Assembly (NCBI GenBank): GCA_014885115.2
Contig: WKLE02003780.1
Span: forward strand, 1 to 12,196
Origin: Asterionellopsis glacialis
Taxonomy: Eukaryota; Bacillariophyta; Plagiogrammaphyceae; Rhaphoneidales; Asterionellopsidaceae
DNA: 12,196 nt
Reading direction: 5' to 3'
Positions 1 through 7,933 of the stretch are shown piece by piece (positions within the stretch are counted from its first letter, which is position 1; every line of letters starts with the position of its first letter). The notes under the pieces are model-generated. The model was given only the letters and a program-made list of their open reading frames with translations, ran no database searches and was not told the origin of the DNA. The position numbers were made by a program, and so were the translations under genes.

Positions 1-626
1 TTCCAACCAAGTTCACAAAGAGTGACATCTCTGATGTTAACACCAGTGGTGTCAAAAATACGATCAATTCTGTCTTGACTCAAGAAAGTAGCTCTAAGTC
101 CCTTGATTGGTGATCTTTCGAAGATGGTATCCTTGAAGATGCTGCATTGAAAATTCTCATTTTTGTCACTCCCTTCCTTAAAGATGTTGAAATGACCATG
201 CATCTTTTTGTACTTCCCTCCAGCTTTAATTAGTGCCTTGAATTACTTTGCCCTTGCTAAAATTGCGGCATGTTGGTGTAAACCTTCCCCAGTATCACTA
301 TTGTACCAAGCACCAAATTTTCTCAAGAAGTCTTCCTCAAATTGACTCAATTTGACTGTTTCTGAAAGACCTTCAAAATGACAACACATGGTTTCTTTAA
401 CATTTGTCCACCATTGCTCAAACTGTTTGTCGCTGTGATCTATAGAGACAACTGTGTGCCCATCAAGTTTACCCAAGTTATTAGGCTTATGGACTTCTGC
501 CTTGAGAGAGAAGAGTGGATCAACATTCTCTTGATTCAAAGCAGTAGGATTGTTTGCCACTGCTGCTTCAAGTTGCGCTTGTGCCACTTCAGCTTGTGCT
601 GCTGAGCTTCTGGTAGCTCTTGCCAT
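1..626 (-). pseudogene. Unidentified ORF, 5' part, with one in-frame stop; runs off the left edge
   Basis: I do not recognise this protein. The ATG at 626-624 opens a 127-codon frame ending in TAA at 245-243. The same frame then stays open for about 80 more codons to the window edge, with ordinary mixed composition (for example KAGGKYKKMHGHFN just after the stop). The TAA therefore interrupts one gene rather than ending it. The first 25 residues are rich in Ala, Gln and Glu (SSAAQAEVAQAQLEAAVA) and look like a short helix or coiled coil. Next comes a section with FEQWWTNVKE and an acidic DFLRKFGAWYN segment. No signal peptide or membrane segment is evident. A 23-nt GT...AG stretch covers the stop, but removing it would break the downstream frame, so an intron is a poor explanation. 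It could be a decayed transposon ORF or a host gene; the opening codons are the safest part. Confidence 0.55.
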
Positions 627-690
627 GTTTTATATTTATGCATACCCCACCACCAAACCCAGGTCTGCCATCCTTTTGCTACTCCAACTG
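627..690. other. Short spacer upstream of the minus-strand ORF
   Basis: On the minus strand an AT-rich run with TATAAAA lies about 5 bp before the ATG at 626. That is too close for a TATA box serving this start, so I call no promoter. Nothing else is evident. Confidence 0.3.
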
Positions 691-1100
691 AAAAGAGAGG
701 CAACAACCCACCGCCTTCACTACTGAATCCGCAAAGAGAGGCAGCATGTCAGTCTCTTTGCAACTAAATGTGCAAAATGAGGCAGCACACCAGTCTCTTT
801 CTTGTGACTCAATTTGTAAAGAGAGACAGTGCTGTGTTAGTCTCTTCAGTACTTAATCATTGAAAAATATTGTCTGCCAAACTTGAATAATTGTCAAATT
901 CAAAAAGGAGCCTTGGAGTTTCATTCCAAGTTGCCTCAAAACTACTCAATCGTCTGCCAAACTTGGATGATTGTTAAATTCAAAAGGAAGCCTTGGAGTT
1001 CTGTTTGGATTTGCCTCAAAACTAGTCACTCCGTAAAAAAAGGCACACGAGTCTCTTCTTTGGTACCAATCCATAAATAAAATAGGCAGCGCGCTATGAA
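691..1100. repeat. Degenerate minisatellite, about 42-bp units with AAAGAGA...TCTCTTT ends
   Basis: The motif AAAGAGAGGCAG or a close variant recurs near 691, 732, 773, 817, 1034 and 1077, usually 41-44 bp apart. Several copies are followed 12-16 bp later by GTCTCTTT or GTCTCTT, so individual units are small inverted repeats (AAAGAGA ... TCTCTTT). Between 871 and 1032 the array is interrupted by an 81-bp direct duplication of different sequence. Short ORFs across this block are incidental. Confidence 0.6.
871..1032. repeat. 81-bp tandem duplication (two copies)
   Basis: Copy one (871-951) and copy two (952-1032) both begin GTCTGCCAAACTTG. They share CAAATTC or AAATTC, GCCTTGGAGTT and TGCCTCAAAACTA at matching offsets. 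TCTGCC starts at 872 and 953, giving a period of 81. The copies differ by scattered substitutions, so the duplication is not recent. Confidence 0.75.
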
Positions 1101-1144
1101 TTGGTTCCATCTGTCAGACATGTTGGAGGTCAGCAGAGTTGTTA

Positions 1145-1168
1145 TACAGCAGCATGAATGCTGCTGTA
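1145..1168. repeat. Perfect hairpin, 11-bp arms, 2-nt loop
   Basis: TACAGCAGCAT (1145-1155) is followed by GA and then ATGCTGCTGTA (1158-1168), an exact reverse complement. A function cannot be inferred. Such short CAGCAG/CTGCTG hairpins occur often in repeat-rich DNA. Confidence 0.7.
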
Positions 1169-1250
1169 AAAGAAAACAGAACAAGATGAAGTTCTCCTGT
1201 AGGATCAGTATAAATGGTACGTGATGTGAAAGAAATGACAGGGTCTGACG

Positions 1251-1290
1251 TTACTAAATGGTACTAAATGGTACTAAATGGTACTAAACA
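1251..1290. repeat. 10-bp tandem repeat, about four copies
   Basis: The unit GTACTAAATG is present exactly at 1261-1270 and 1271-1280. A one-base variant (TTACTAAATG) lies at 1251-1260 and a three-base variant (GTACTAAACA) at 1281-1290. TTACTA continues the pattern at 1291. The copies are nearly identical, so the array is young or still turning over. Confidence 0.85.
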
Positions 1291-1726
1291 TTACTAGCAA
1301 GCCCCCGGAAAACACCAAAAAAAATCACCAAGAAAGTACAAAACGATACTAGAAAAAGTTCCATTGTTACAAAAACCCAGTGTTCATGACAAACTAAAGT
1401 AAGTGAGATAAGAAAAAAAATAATTTGTCGAAAGGAATACAAACTGCAATAGAGAACAATACAATATGTCATAAAGACAAGTGCTGATTGGTAAGCTTAC
1501 ACATAGTTTTAGTATCCATTGAATTTTTTTTAATAGTTGTTAACTGTAACTTGGGTGATAGTGACAAAATTTATGTCATGGAGTGACATTTTTTTTGAAG
1601 CTGGCAGACTTTTTTGTGTGACAGACAGACTATTAAAATATGAGAGGGTGCCCAGATATATGTCAAAGGACAGACCAAAAAAATTCATGCCTATCTTGTA
1701 TAGGGTCATATTTTTTACCCTATAAT
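1291..1726. other. AT-rich stretch with no supportable gene
   Basis: Short ORFs on both strands here are low in complexity, overlap one another and show no recognisable motif. I see homopolymer runs of A and T and nothing that fits a tRNA, splice-site pair or family motif. Confidence 0.5.
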
Positions 1727-2073
1727 GCAGAGTTGTTCCAGGATTAGGTGGACCAACTTGTGACATCTGGTCCGTAGACTCCTTGTAGACCCAAATTCAT
1801 GTTTTTGAATTATACTCATATTTATTAATTAATTATTTTTTTATACTTTGAAAAATTTCATATATGTATACATATTTTGATAATTTTATACTACTGATAT
1901 ATATACCCAGTATATATTGATACATGAATAGATTATATTATGGCACAGCTGACTTGTATTGGAACTGAATACAATGATGACCTGGCTGGTGCACTTTTGG
2001 GCATTGCAGGCTCCCTTACTGGACAAAAATTGGATGTTGCACCCAGATCTATTCCAATCAATCTTGCAAAATG

Positions 2074-2228
2074 GTGCTGTTTGCGGTACCAATTTCTTGA
2101 CAACCAGCCATTTTTACCTAACAACCACCAGTGCGGTTCCATGCAGAAGCTCCTTGTGCATGTAACCGCAGTAGTGGTAGTTAGGTAAAAATGGCTGGTT
2201 GTCAAGAAATTGGTACCATAAATGGTAC
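2074..2228. repeat. Large near-perfect palindrome, 65-bp arms, 3-nt loop
   Basis: Pairing is centred on base 2151. Bases 2085-2122 pair exactly with 2180-2217 (38 bp without a mismatch, both ends GGTACC). Pairing continues inward to 2149/2153 with five mismatches, leaving a 3-nt loop. Outward to 2074/2228 it continues with five non-Watson-Crick positions, four of which are G-T oppositions. A transcript would fold into one stem of roughly 65-75 bp. It lies inside the terminal-repeat element at 1727-2351 and forms its right-hand core. A short ORF crossing it (from 1940) is partly made of palindrome sequence and is not convincing as a gene. Confidence 0.9.
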
Positions 2229-2305
2229 ATCCGTCCATCCTCACCAAAAAAAAACATGTAAAATTACTTGCTTTGATTAATTTGATTTAAAAAAAAATTA
2301 TGTCA

Positions 2306-2323
2306 CAGTCCAGTACTGGACTG
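2306..2323. repeat. Perfect 18-bp palindrome beside the right terminal repeat
   Basis: CAGTCCAGTACTGGACTG equals its own reverse complement. It sits just inside the right terminal repeat and has no counterpart at the left end, where TGTGACAT follows the repeat almost directly. It could be a protein-binding site or an insertion inside the element. Confidence 0.85.
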
Positions 2324-2351
2324 GTCCACCCAATCCTGGAACAACTCCGCA

Positions 2352-2644
2352 GAAAGAAAATATGTGAAAAAGGGTATAAAAATATGTTAAGATTGATGTG
2401 AGATTCCACTCTGATGAAAAAAAAAAAAAATTCATATGCAAATTTCAATGCATCAGATATGTAACTATAATATTATCAAAATTTCTTTTGAATCTACTAT
2501 GCTAATTTAGATTCAGGCCAACTTGTTGTACTATGGGTGTCAGACCCGGCCAGCATTTTTGAATTTTAGATAGTATGTAACACTTTTTGTTCAAAGAAAG
2601 CAATCATAATATGTCATATTGTTAACCTTTTTTAATTTCTGACT
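2352..2644. other. AT-rich intergenic stretch
   Basis: It contains a poly-A run of about 13-14 bases near 2418 and scattered AT-rich sequence. No open frame of note and no family motif are visible. Confidence 0.5.
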
Positions 2645-3380
2645 TGTTTAAAATAATAGTAAATTACCAGATACCTATCAGCAAATGATACAGTTTTGAT
2701 GTCAGAAACTTCACATGGCATTCATCCATTCTATCAATTACGTTTACATTGATATCTACTCCAATACGCACCAGATCATTCTAAAAGGGCATTCATTGCA
2801 TGGGTAAGAAAATACCTAATGGAATGATGCATAATATTATTTCATCTTTTTAAAATTGCATGATTTGTCATAAATTTTGATTTTGTATTTGATGTTGAGG
2901 TTGGTGGTGTTCTTTTCCATTTCTTGGTACTTAGTTTATGTAGAATCTCCATAGACCTTATTTTTTGCCAAAATCCAGTGGTGCAAGTGCAGCCAGTCTA
3001 ATTCTTTTTTTTTCCTTTTCTGTTTTAAATAAGTTCAACAAGACAACCAAGAACAACAGATCACTGCACTGTCTAAGCAACAGCATCTTCTTTTTTCTTC
3101 AGGTCTGCGTTATTTTGATTTGCCTATAAGTTTCTCTACCACAGAAGACAAGAATAAAGGGCTTTTCCATAGCACAGTCATTGCAAGAACCAACTAAGGT
3201 TTCTGTCTTTTGTACTTGCTGGATCTCAGCACAAAGGGCATTCTGCTAACGCATCCCTTTGGCAAAGACACATCAACACAAGCTGTTGCAAACTCTGGTT
3301 CTGCAAACTCTGATTCTCCTCTGTTTCATAGTCATTTGATTCAAGCTGCTCTTGAGACTGTCAATTGCAGGAATTGATTG
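2645..3380 (+). pseudogene. Degenerate coding-like stretches, unidentified
   Basis: I do not recognise a family. Several fragments have protein-like composition although stops intervene. From 2699 one frame reads MSETSHGIHPFYQLRLH, then TGA (2750-2752), then YLLQYAPDHSKRAFIAWVRK. Around 3033-3377 another frame reads QQDNQEQQITALSKQQ and onward, with TAA at 3195-3197 and TGA at 3375-3377. After the TAA it stays open for 59 codons, including LTHPFGKDTSTQAVANSGSA. The Gln-rich part could be coiled coil. A pyrimidine run ending in CAG before 3105 resembles a 3' splice site, so part of this could be intron. It probably belongs to the same decayed gene as the sequence that follows. AT-rich DNA yields chance frames of moderate length, so this is weaker than the segments after 3590. 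Confidence 0.3.
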
Positions 3381-3589
3381 TTTTTACAGCATTGATCCTT
3401 GACCTGGACTATTCATTATCTTTTCTGTTATATTAGAACACACTTTTCATGCTCATTACATCATATTGTGACTTGGTAATTAATTTGATAGGAGCTGGAC
3501 TCTTAATTTACTGTTGTGAATTGTGGATAAAAATGTACAGTTTTATTTAAGGATCTTAGACTTTTGTCTTGAATATCAAAAGCACAGAC

Positions 3590-4125
3590 CTCCAAGAACT
3601 CTGGTTTCTACAATATTTCTCTCCAAGAATTGGTGAATATCAAATTGGATGAGCAAATTGTTCAGCCATTCATTCAAAATTTATCTCAACAAGAGGTACA
3701 ACCAGAAAAAAACAAATGTAAAAAAAACAAGATTTTTTTGTTTCTTTTGTCCAAACCAAGTTTTTTTTAACCAACATAACAAGGCTCACCAATACAATCC
3801 TGGAGAGATTCCATAGCAACTTGATAACATCATTTACAATAAAGTTTTGGAATTTTTCAAAACTATCTTCAATGGTGGAGATGAACAAGACTGGATCAAA
3901 CAGTGTTTGGACTGTTCTGGGTTAATCATTCTTTGTGGAACAACAGATCCCAAAAACACAAGCGATCCCAAATATGTATTTACACATACCAATATAATTG
4001 GTTGCATTGCATATTTTTCCACCAACGTTAATAAGCATCAAACACAGAAACAAGATCCAATGATATCATTCAGAATGCTCAATCTTATCCCATTTCTAAA
4101 GAATGAGGAGTTATAACAATTCTAG
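3590..4125 (+). pseudogene. Degenerate ORF segment, unidentified
   Basis: Two frames join across a T-rich slippage-prone run. In the first (about 3627-3770) the protein begins LVNIKLDEQIVQPFIQNL and ends at a TAA inside the T tract. In the second (about 3778-4116) it includes NKVLEFFKTIFNGGDEQDW, a pair of cysteines (CLDC), LIILCGTTDPKN and IIGCIAYFSTNVNKH before the TAA near 4114. A TAG at 3814-3816 interrupts the second frame, which continues on both sides. Composition is mixed and protein-like rather than AT-driven. No family is recognised. Frame and spacing suggest it is upstream of, and part of, the Cys-rich pseudogene that follows. Confidence 0.45.
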
Positions 4126-4139
4126 TGTTGGTTTTTTAC

Positions 4140-4626
4140 TTAGCCTTTGTTGGGCTTTTGCTTGTTGAATAAACCTTTTTGAGCAAACACTTACTCAAAC
4201 TGACCTTGGGCATTTTTACATGTTTGCTCAGATCACCAAGAGAATGAAAGTTGTTTGGCAGTTCTACAACAGCAATGAATTCATAGAAACTTACAAGGAT
4301 GCACTTGATCTTAAGATTCTATGACTGCCAAAAATGTGGATAGAAAAGGACATCAAGTTGGAACTACAAGGTGGAGGGATTGTTTCCAGAAGATCTATTT
4401 GACCATCATTACCAGGAGAAGTTTGAAGAGGCCAAATATGATGGGTGTGTAAATGGAGCATGTTACCTCCATTATGTAAATATTTCAAATTACAAAGATC
4501 CCATGATATTAGTCAAGCAGATGCAACCATTTTCAGATCTGTACAACAAGTTGCCAGCCAACTTCAAATATGAAATCAAGCAAGAAACCCTATCAGGTTT
4601 AAAACCACTACCGTCTGGAAAGCAAT
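4140..4626 (+). pseudogene. Degenerate ORF segment upstream of the Cys-rich region
   Basis: One frame includes TLTQTDLGHFYMFAQITKRM and FYNSNEFIETYKDALDLKIL, then TGA at 4322-4324, then LPKMWIEKDIKLELQ. A frameshift near 4355-4370 leads into a 86-codon frame with EGLFPEDLFDHHYQEKFEEA, GACYLHYVNISNYKDP and LYNKLPANFKYEIKQET. A second frameshift near 4600-4620 leads into the Cys-rich section. The amino-acid composition is that of a soluble globular protein, rich in Lys, Glu and Asp, without signal peptide or membrane spans. I do not recognise the family. The breaks (one stop, two frameshifts in under 500 bp) argue for an old pseudogene rather than introns. Confidence 0.55.
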
Positions 4627-5130
4627 GATAGTGATGTAGCTCTTGTTCGTGGCAACTGCCAAAAATCAGATAATCAAGTTCACCCTGACCTAAAATGTTT
4701 GTACTGTTTACAGTCATGCCATGCAGACTGCTGTAGGTACTTGGATGATGAAGATACCAATTGTGCAAGATGGTTACTTGGTTTGACAGCTTATGTGGAT
4801 CAACTGGTTTGTGAGAGTTGTGATAAAGAAAGAGTTGCTCCTACTTTGTGTCATTGTAGGACAACTTCCTAATTTGACATTGACAAAGATATTGTTGGTG
4901 TACTCTGCCAATCTTCCCACACACATTTCTATGGAGGAAAAGTCCTCAAAAGCATAGGATATGGGGAACCAAGTAATTCCACCTGTGTCAAGTGGGTACT
5001 AGACAAATAAAAGAAGAGACCCTTCTTTCTGTTTATCATGTGAGCATCAATACTTCCATCCAGAAACTCCAGGAATTGAATTGTTTAGGTATCCAAGACC
5101 TCTCCAAGAAATCTTTTTCTAGCAACAATT
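4606..5130 (+). pseudogene. Cys-rich, zinc-finger-like segment of the decayed gene
   Basis: From about 4606 one frame stays open apart from TAA at 4870-4872 and TAA at 5008-5010. It contains KCLYCLQSCHADCCRYL, NCARWLLGL and LVCESCDKE, then TLCHCRTTS. These are several CxxC pairs plus CHxxC, spaced as in small treble-clef or PHD-like zinc modules. After the TAA at 4870 it continues FDIDKDIVGVLCQSSHTHFY and CVKWVLDK. A frameshift after 5008 is followed by FCLSCEHQYFHPETPG, a further CxxC with adjacent His. Cys clusters of this kind accompany some large eukaryotic transposases (for example the KDZ group with its CxC domains), but I cannot assign this one. An alternative is a host chromatin reader. 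The visible Cys/His pattern is firm; the function is not. Confidence 0.5.
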
Positions 5131-5159
5131 ATTGTAAAAATGATGATGATAATGGTTAT

Positions 5160-5962
5160 TAATTAGGACAGAAGTTCTCAGCCCAAGAAGTGCTTGACAA
5201 TGCTCAAGCAACTCAAATAGAATTCCAAGAAATCTGTCAAAAAATTCCTCCAGTAAATCTTCTACAGATGTACAAATTCCTATACCCTCTGCTATCAATG
5301 GAAACAATATCACCCAAGAAACAAAATCTGGGACATTTCCACAAAATAAAGTTTTGTACCAGTTTCTCTAATTGCACTTGATGGATTAAGCCTTTGGAAA
5401 GAAACATTTTTGAATGATACAATTGTTGGTGTCTACGCTGCAGTATTGAACTCTCTTACTGTTCAAAATAGAAATGTATTGTTTATTCCACCACCAACAA
5501 GTCATGGGTGGGAGGATGATACTCCCAAAAAAATCTTAACTCATTGAGAGTTCAAGCAAATTATACATATGGCCGGAACTTCCCAGTAGCACAGACATTT
5601 GCTTTGGGATATTGCATGGTATAATCCTGCATTCAGTCCAGGTGGAAGTATAAATTGGATTGGTGTGCAACAATCAGGGAGGGATGCTTCCAAAGAAAAA
5701 CAGGAAAAGCACATCATACATGATACCTTGGCAATCTCCAAAAAGCCATATCTGACTAAAGCAAGAACAAGAAACCTCAATTTTTTTAAAACCCTCTATA
5801 GAAAGATTCTCAAGATGGAACAAACAGAAAAGTCATTTGCAAAAAGACACCAGTTCCTGTGGTTTGCATCAGTGCATTTTCATGGAAGAGATAGCACTTG
5901 GAAAAGAAGAATGGGGCATGGGACAGATTGTGGAACTTGAGCTCCAGAGTGTCACATAAAGT
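5160..5962 (+). pseudogene. C-terminal part of the decayed gene; weak Ulp1/C48-like stretch
   Basis: A frame at 5166-5381 includes KFSAQEVLDNAQATQIEF and KIPPVNLLQMYKFLYPLL. Near 5350 the coding signal moves to another frame, open from 5350 to 5940 except for TGA (5545-5547) and TAG (5587-5589). This part reads LIALDGLSLWKETFLNDTIV then GVYAAVL, and RNVLFIPPPTSHGWEDD. Wording such as FLND..V..Y...L recalls the start of Ulp1/C48 cysteine proteases, which use a WLND..I..Y pattern. I cannot place a convincing His-Asp-Cys triad, although TDCGT occurs at the very end. Downstream are GGSINWIGVQQSG and a basic helical section (KKPYLTKARTRNLNFFKTL). Near 5880 an alternative frame ends with IALGKEEWGMGQIVELELQ and TAA. 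The Ulp1 reading is tentative. Confidence 0.45.
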
Positions 5963-5982
5963 GAAGTTTTTGTACAAATCCC

Positions 5983-6187
5983 AAGTTACAAATAAATGTA
6001 ACTTAGGTTACAAATGATTAGTGGACTTCAGGTTACAATTTTGTAATTTAAAATTGCAATTTTGCTCCAAATTTCTAGAAAATTGTAATTTATTTTTTTA
6101 CAAATTTGTATTCACAGGTTACAAATTTGTAACTGAATAATATTTGTTACAAAATTGTAAATTCAAATTACAAAGCCCTAACCTGAA
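5983..6187. repeat. Cluster of GTTACAA palindromes with MITE-like ends
   Basis: Repeated inverted copies of GTTACAA/TTGTAAC fill this block. AAGTTACA/TGTAACTT flank a 6-nt loop at 5983-6004. GTTACAAATTTGTAAC is a perfect 16-bp palindrome at 6118-6133. GTTACAAAATTGTAA lies at 6146-6160. The outer part 6027-6065 (TTCAGGTTACAATTTTGTAA onward) resembles the reverse complement of 6149-6187, which ends CCCTAACCTGAA, with a few substitutions. A foldback element of about 160 bp fits. No target-site duplication is clear. It lies between two convergent decayed genes. Confidence 0.6.
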
Positions 6188-6301
6188 TTTGGAAAAACAA
6201 ATCCGGTAAAAAATATGTTTGTACTGAATTTGAATCCTAATAAATATTATGTACCTAATATACGTACCATACACAGAACACAAAAATCATGTACTAATTT
6301 C

Positions 6302-7855
6302 TCAGAAATATATCTGAAATTCCATATTATTGGCATCATCAATATTCATAATCTGCACATCCTCATCCTCACTGAAGATCAAATCATTGTTGGTTTCTAC
6401 CTCCTCTTCTACTTCAATTGTATTATTAGCTACTTTTTTGCACTTTTTAACAGTAGCCAGATAATGAAAATAAGTGGGCCTCTCAGTGATGTCATTGTTA
6501 TACTCTCTTTTATACAAAGACTTATTTCAAATATCTTCTTCTTACCTGTTTAAAAAATAATCCAACCCATCCTGAGACCATCCACCAGTACATTTCATTT
6601 ATCCTTGGTTGGCCCATATCTATGAATATTCTTGTCCTGAATAATGTTGTTATGTAGGATTGTCTGAAGGAAGGCAAACTTTTGAGATGTCATTTGCTCT
6701 GCCAAAGTAAAACCATCTACCTCATGGAGATGCTCATTCCAAGAAAAATTCTTTGACTTATTCTTCAAATTGCTTCTTGTCCAATGTTTTTTGGCACCCT
6801 CCAATTCTTTCTTTAAACAAAAAGATGCTAAGAAAGGTTTACAATTTTTCATTGCTTCATCACTCATATGTCCCTTAATGCTCAACTTAAAAAGTGCCAC
6901 TACCTTTTCTTCAGACATGTCCATATAAGGAATAGTTAAGTAATGTTCCACTGTAGACTTCACCCTTTGCACCATCTGATTACGTGACATGCGCAACCAA
7001 TTCACTGCCTCCATTCCTACTTGTATAGCATCTTTTATTTCCCCATTCCACAATTTCATTTTCTGGTTTTCCCAATCATGGCTATTTGGCCAATCCTCCT
7101 TCAAGAACTCCCTAAAAATATCCTTACCCAATCCACAAGTATGGCTTACACCCGCCTGAAAGAAACTAATCCTTTGTGCCTTTCATACCTTAGCCGTGGG
7201 GTACATAATCCACTTCCCCATCATTGCATAGGTCCCTACTATTTCTTTTACCTTGTTACTCATATCCTTTTTCAATTGTTGTGCGCTATCTATTTCCTGT
7301 TCCTGTTTGGTTATTGTCTTATATTTATTGAGCCTATATATTGTTTTACTCTAACTTTCAATAGCAAACCTTATATATTCTCTATAATGTTCTGGTGTGA
7401 TATCCTCCCCTGAAATTGGCTGAACCTTCAACCATTTCTGATTCCAGTTCCGTTGCAAGAGCGGTGACATCTGTAGCTGTTGTACTTCCAGTAGTTATTT
7501 CCATGGCTGGAACTTCCAGCATTGCTGGTGTTGCAGCATCTGAGTTAGCATCATTATTATTTGCAATTATCTTTGATGAAGTTGTCTTTTTGCTTGTTTT
7601 ATCATTCTTTTTACTTTCTTTCTTTCCTTGTTCACTAGTCTTATCTTCTCTGTTACGTAAAAGGCCCTAATACATCTTGTCAGTGGTAAATGTGTTTCCA
7701 ATAGTTTCTTCAATGGTGATAATCTAGTATGCACCATGATGCAATTAAAAAAAAATGTAACTTTTCCTAATTTGAAACCATGAGCAAGCAATCCCAGGTT
7801 ACAATCAATTAATTTTTTTAAAGACCTACCCAAAATAAGTACCAAATGGTACAAT
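6302..7855 (-). pseudogene. Decayed minus-strand gene, unidentified, convergent with 2645-5962
   Basis: Reading leftward from about 7855, the frame passes a region rich in Lys, Ser and Thr (EQGKKESKKNDKTSKKTTSS) and then ANNNDANSDAATPAM. A frameshift near 7410-7440 is followed by ISGEDITPEHYREYIRFAIE, a coiled-coil-like KQEQEIDSAQQLKKDM, VGTYAMMGKWIMYPTAK, and a 178-codon open part (7131-6595) with FREFLKEDWPNSHDWENQK. A further frameshift near 6595 leads to CTGGWSQDGLDYFLNR and a C-terminal acidic tail (EVEEEVETNN, SEDEDVQ) ending in TGA near 6302. In-frame stops lie at 7724-7726 (TAG), 7667-7669 (TAG), 7351-7353 (TAG), 7183-7185 (TGA), 6542-6544 (TAA) and 6527-6529 (TGA). I do not recognise the family. 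The linker plus acidic tail suits a nuclear or DNA-binding accessory protein of a transposon, but that is inference. Confidence 0.6.
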
Positions 7856-7933
7856 TATAACCTACAATAGTTCCAAAAAAAGGGCATAATTACCAGTTTC
7901 AAAATAATTATAGGAAAAAAATTCTACTTTACA
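7856..7933. other. Short AT-rich spacer
   Basis: It lies between the 5' side of the minus-strand pseudogene and the tandem repeats. No motif is evident. Confidence 0.4.

Larger units (their letters stand above)
1727..2351. mobile_element. MITE-like element with 30-bp terminal inverted repeats
   Basis: The left end TGCAGAGTTGTTCCAGGATT plus AGGTGGACCA (1727-1756) matches the reverse complement of 2322-2351 at 28 of 30 positions. A further block, TGTGACAT, occurs at 1759-1766 and inverted at 2300-2307. On the right it is separated from the end repeat by a perfect palindrome. The element is about 625 bp, AT-rich inside and carries no transposase, so it would be non-autonomous. I could not find a target-site duplication directly outside the repeats, so the true ends may lie further out. 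CATATTTT occurs outside the left repeat and, inverted, outside the right one. The transposon superfamily is unknown. Confidence 0.65.

Noticed and set aside
222..244. A 23-nt GT...AG minus-strand intron that would remove the TAA
   Set aside because: Its length is not a multiple of three, and removing it shifts the downstream 80-codon open frame into stops.
1940..2188. 82-codon plus-strand ORF starting MAQLTCIGTEYNDDLAGALL
   Set aside because: Its second half is the arm of the large palindrome, a second ORF runs through the same bases on the other strand, and it lies inside a non-autonomous element. Overlapping short frames here are expected by chance.
1727..2351. hAT-type ends (CAGAG) for the terminal-repeat element
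   Set aside because: The right end would read CGGAG in the inverted orientation and no 8-bp target-site duplication is present, so the superfamily is left open.
5356..5940. Firm assignment as a Ulp1/C48 protease
   Set aside because: Only the FLND..V..Y start pattern and a terminal DCG fit. The His and Asp of the triad cannot be placed with normal spacing, so it is kept as a tentative resemblance.
6215..6553. 112-codon plus-strand ORF resembling a membrane protein
   Set aside because: The Ile/Leu/Phe-rich translation is the complement of the acidic, Asn-rich C-terminal tail of the minus-strand gene and the AT-rich flank. No start context or motif supports it.
7416..7670. 84-codon plus-strand ORF rich in Ser, Val and Leu
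   Set aside because: It is the antisense shadow of the Ser/Thr/Lys-rich linker of the minus-strand pseudogene, whose reading gives far more protein-like sequence on both sides.
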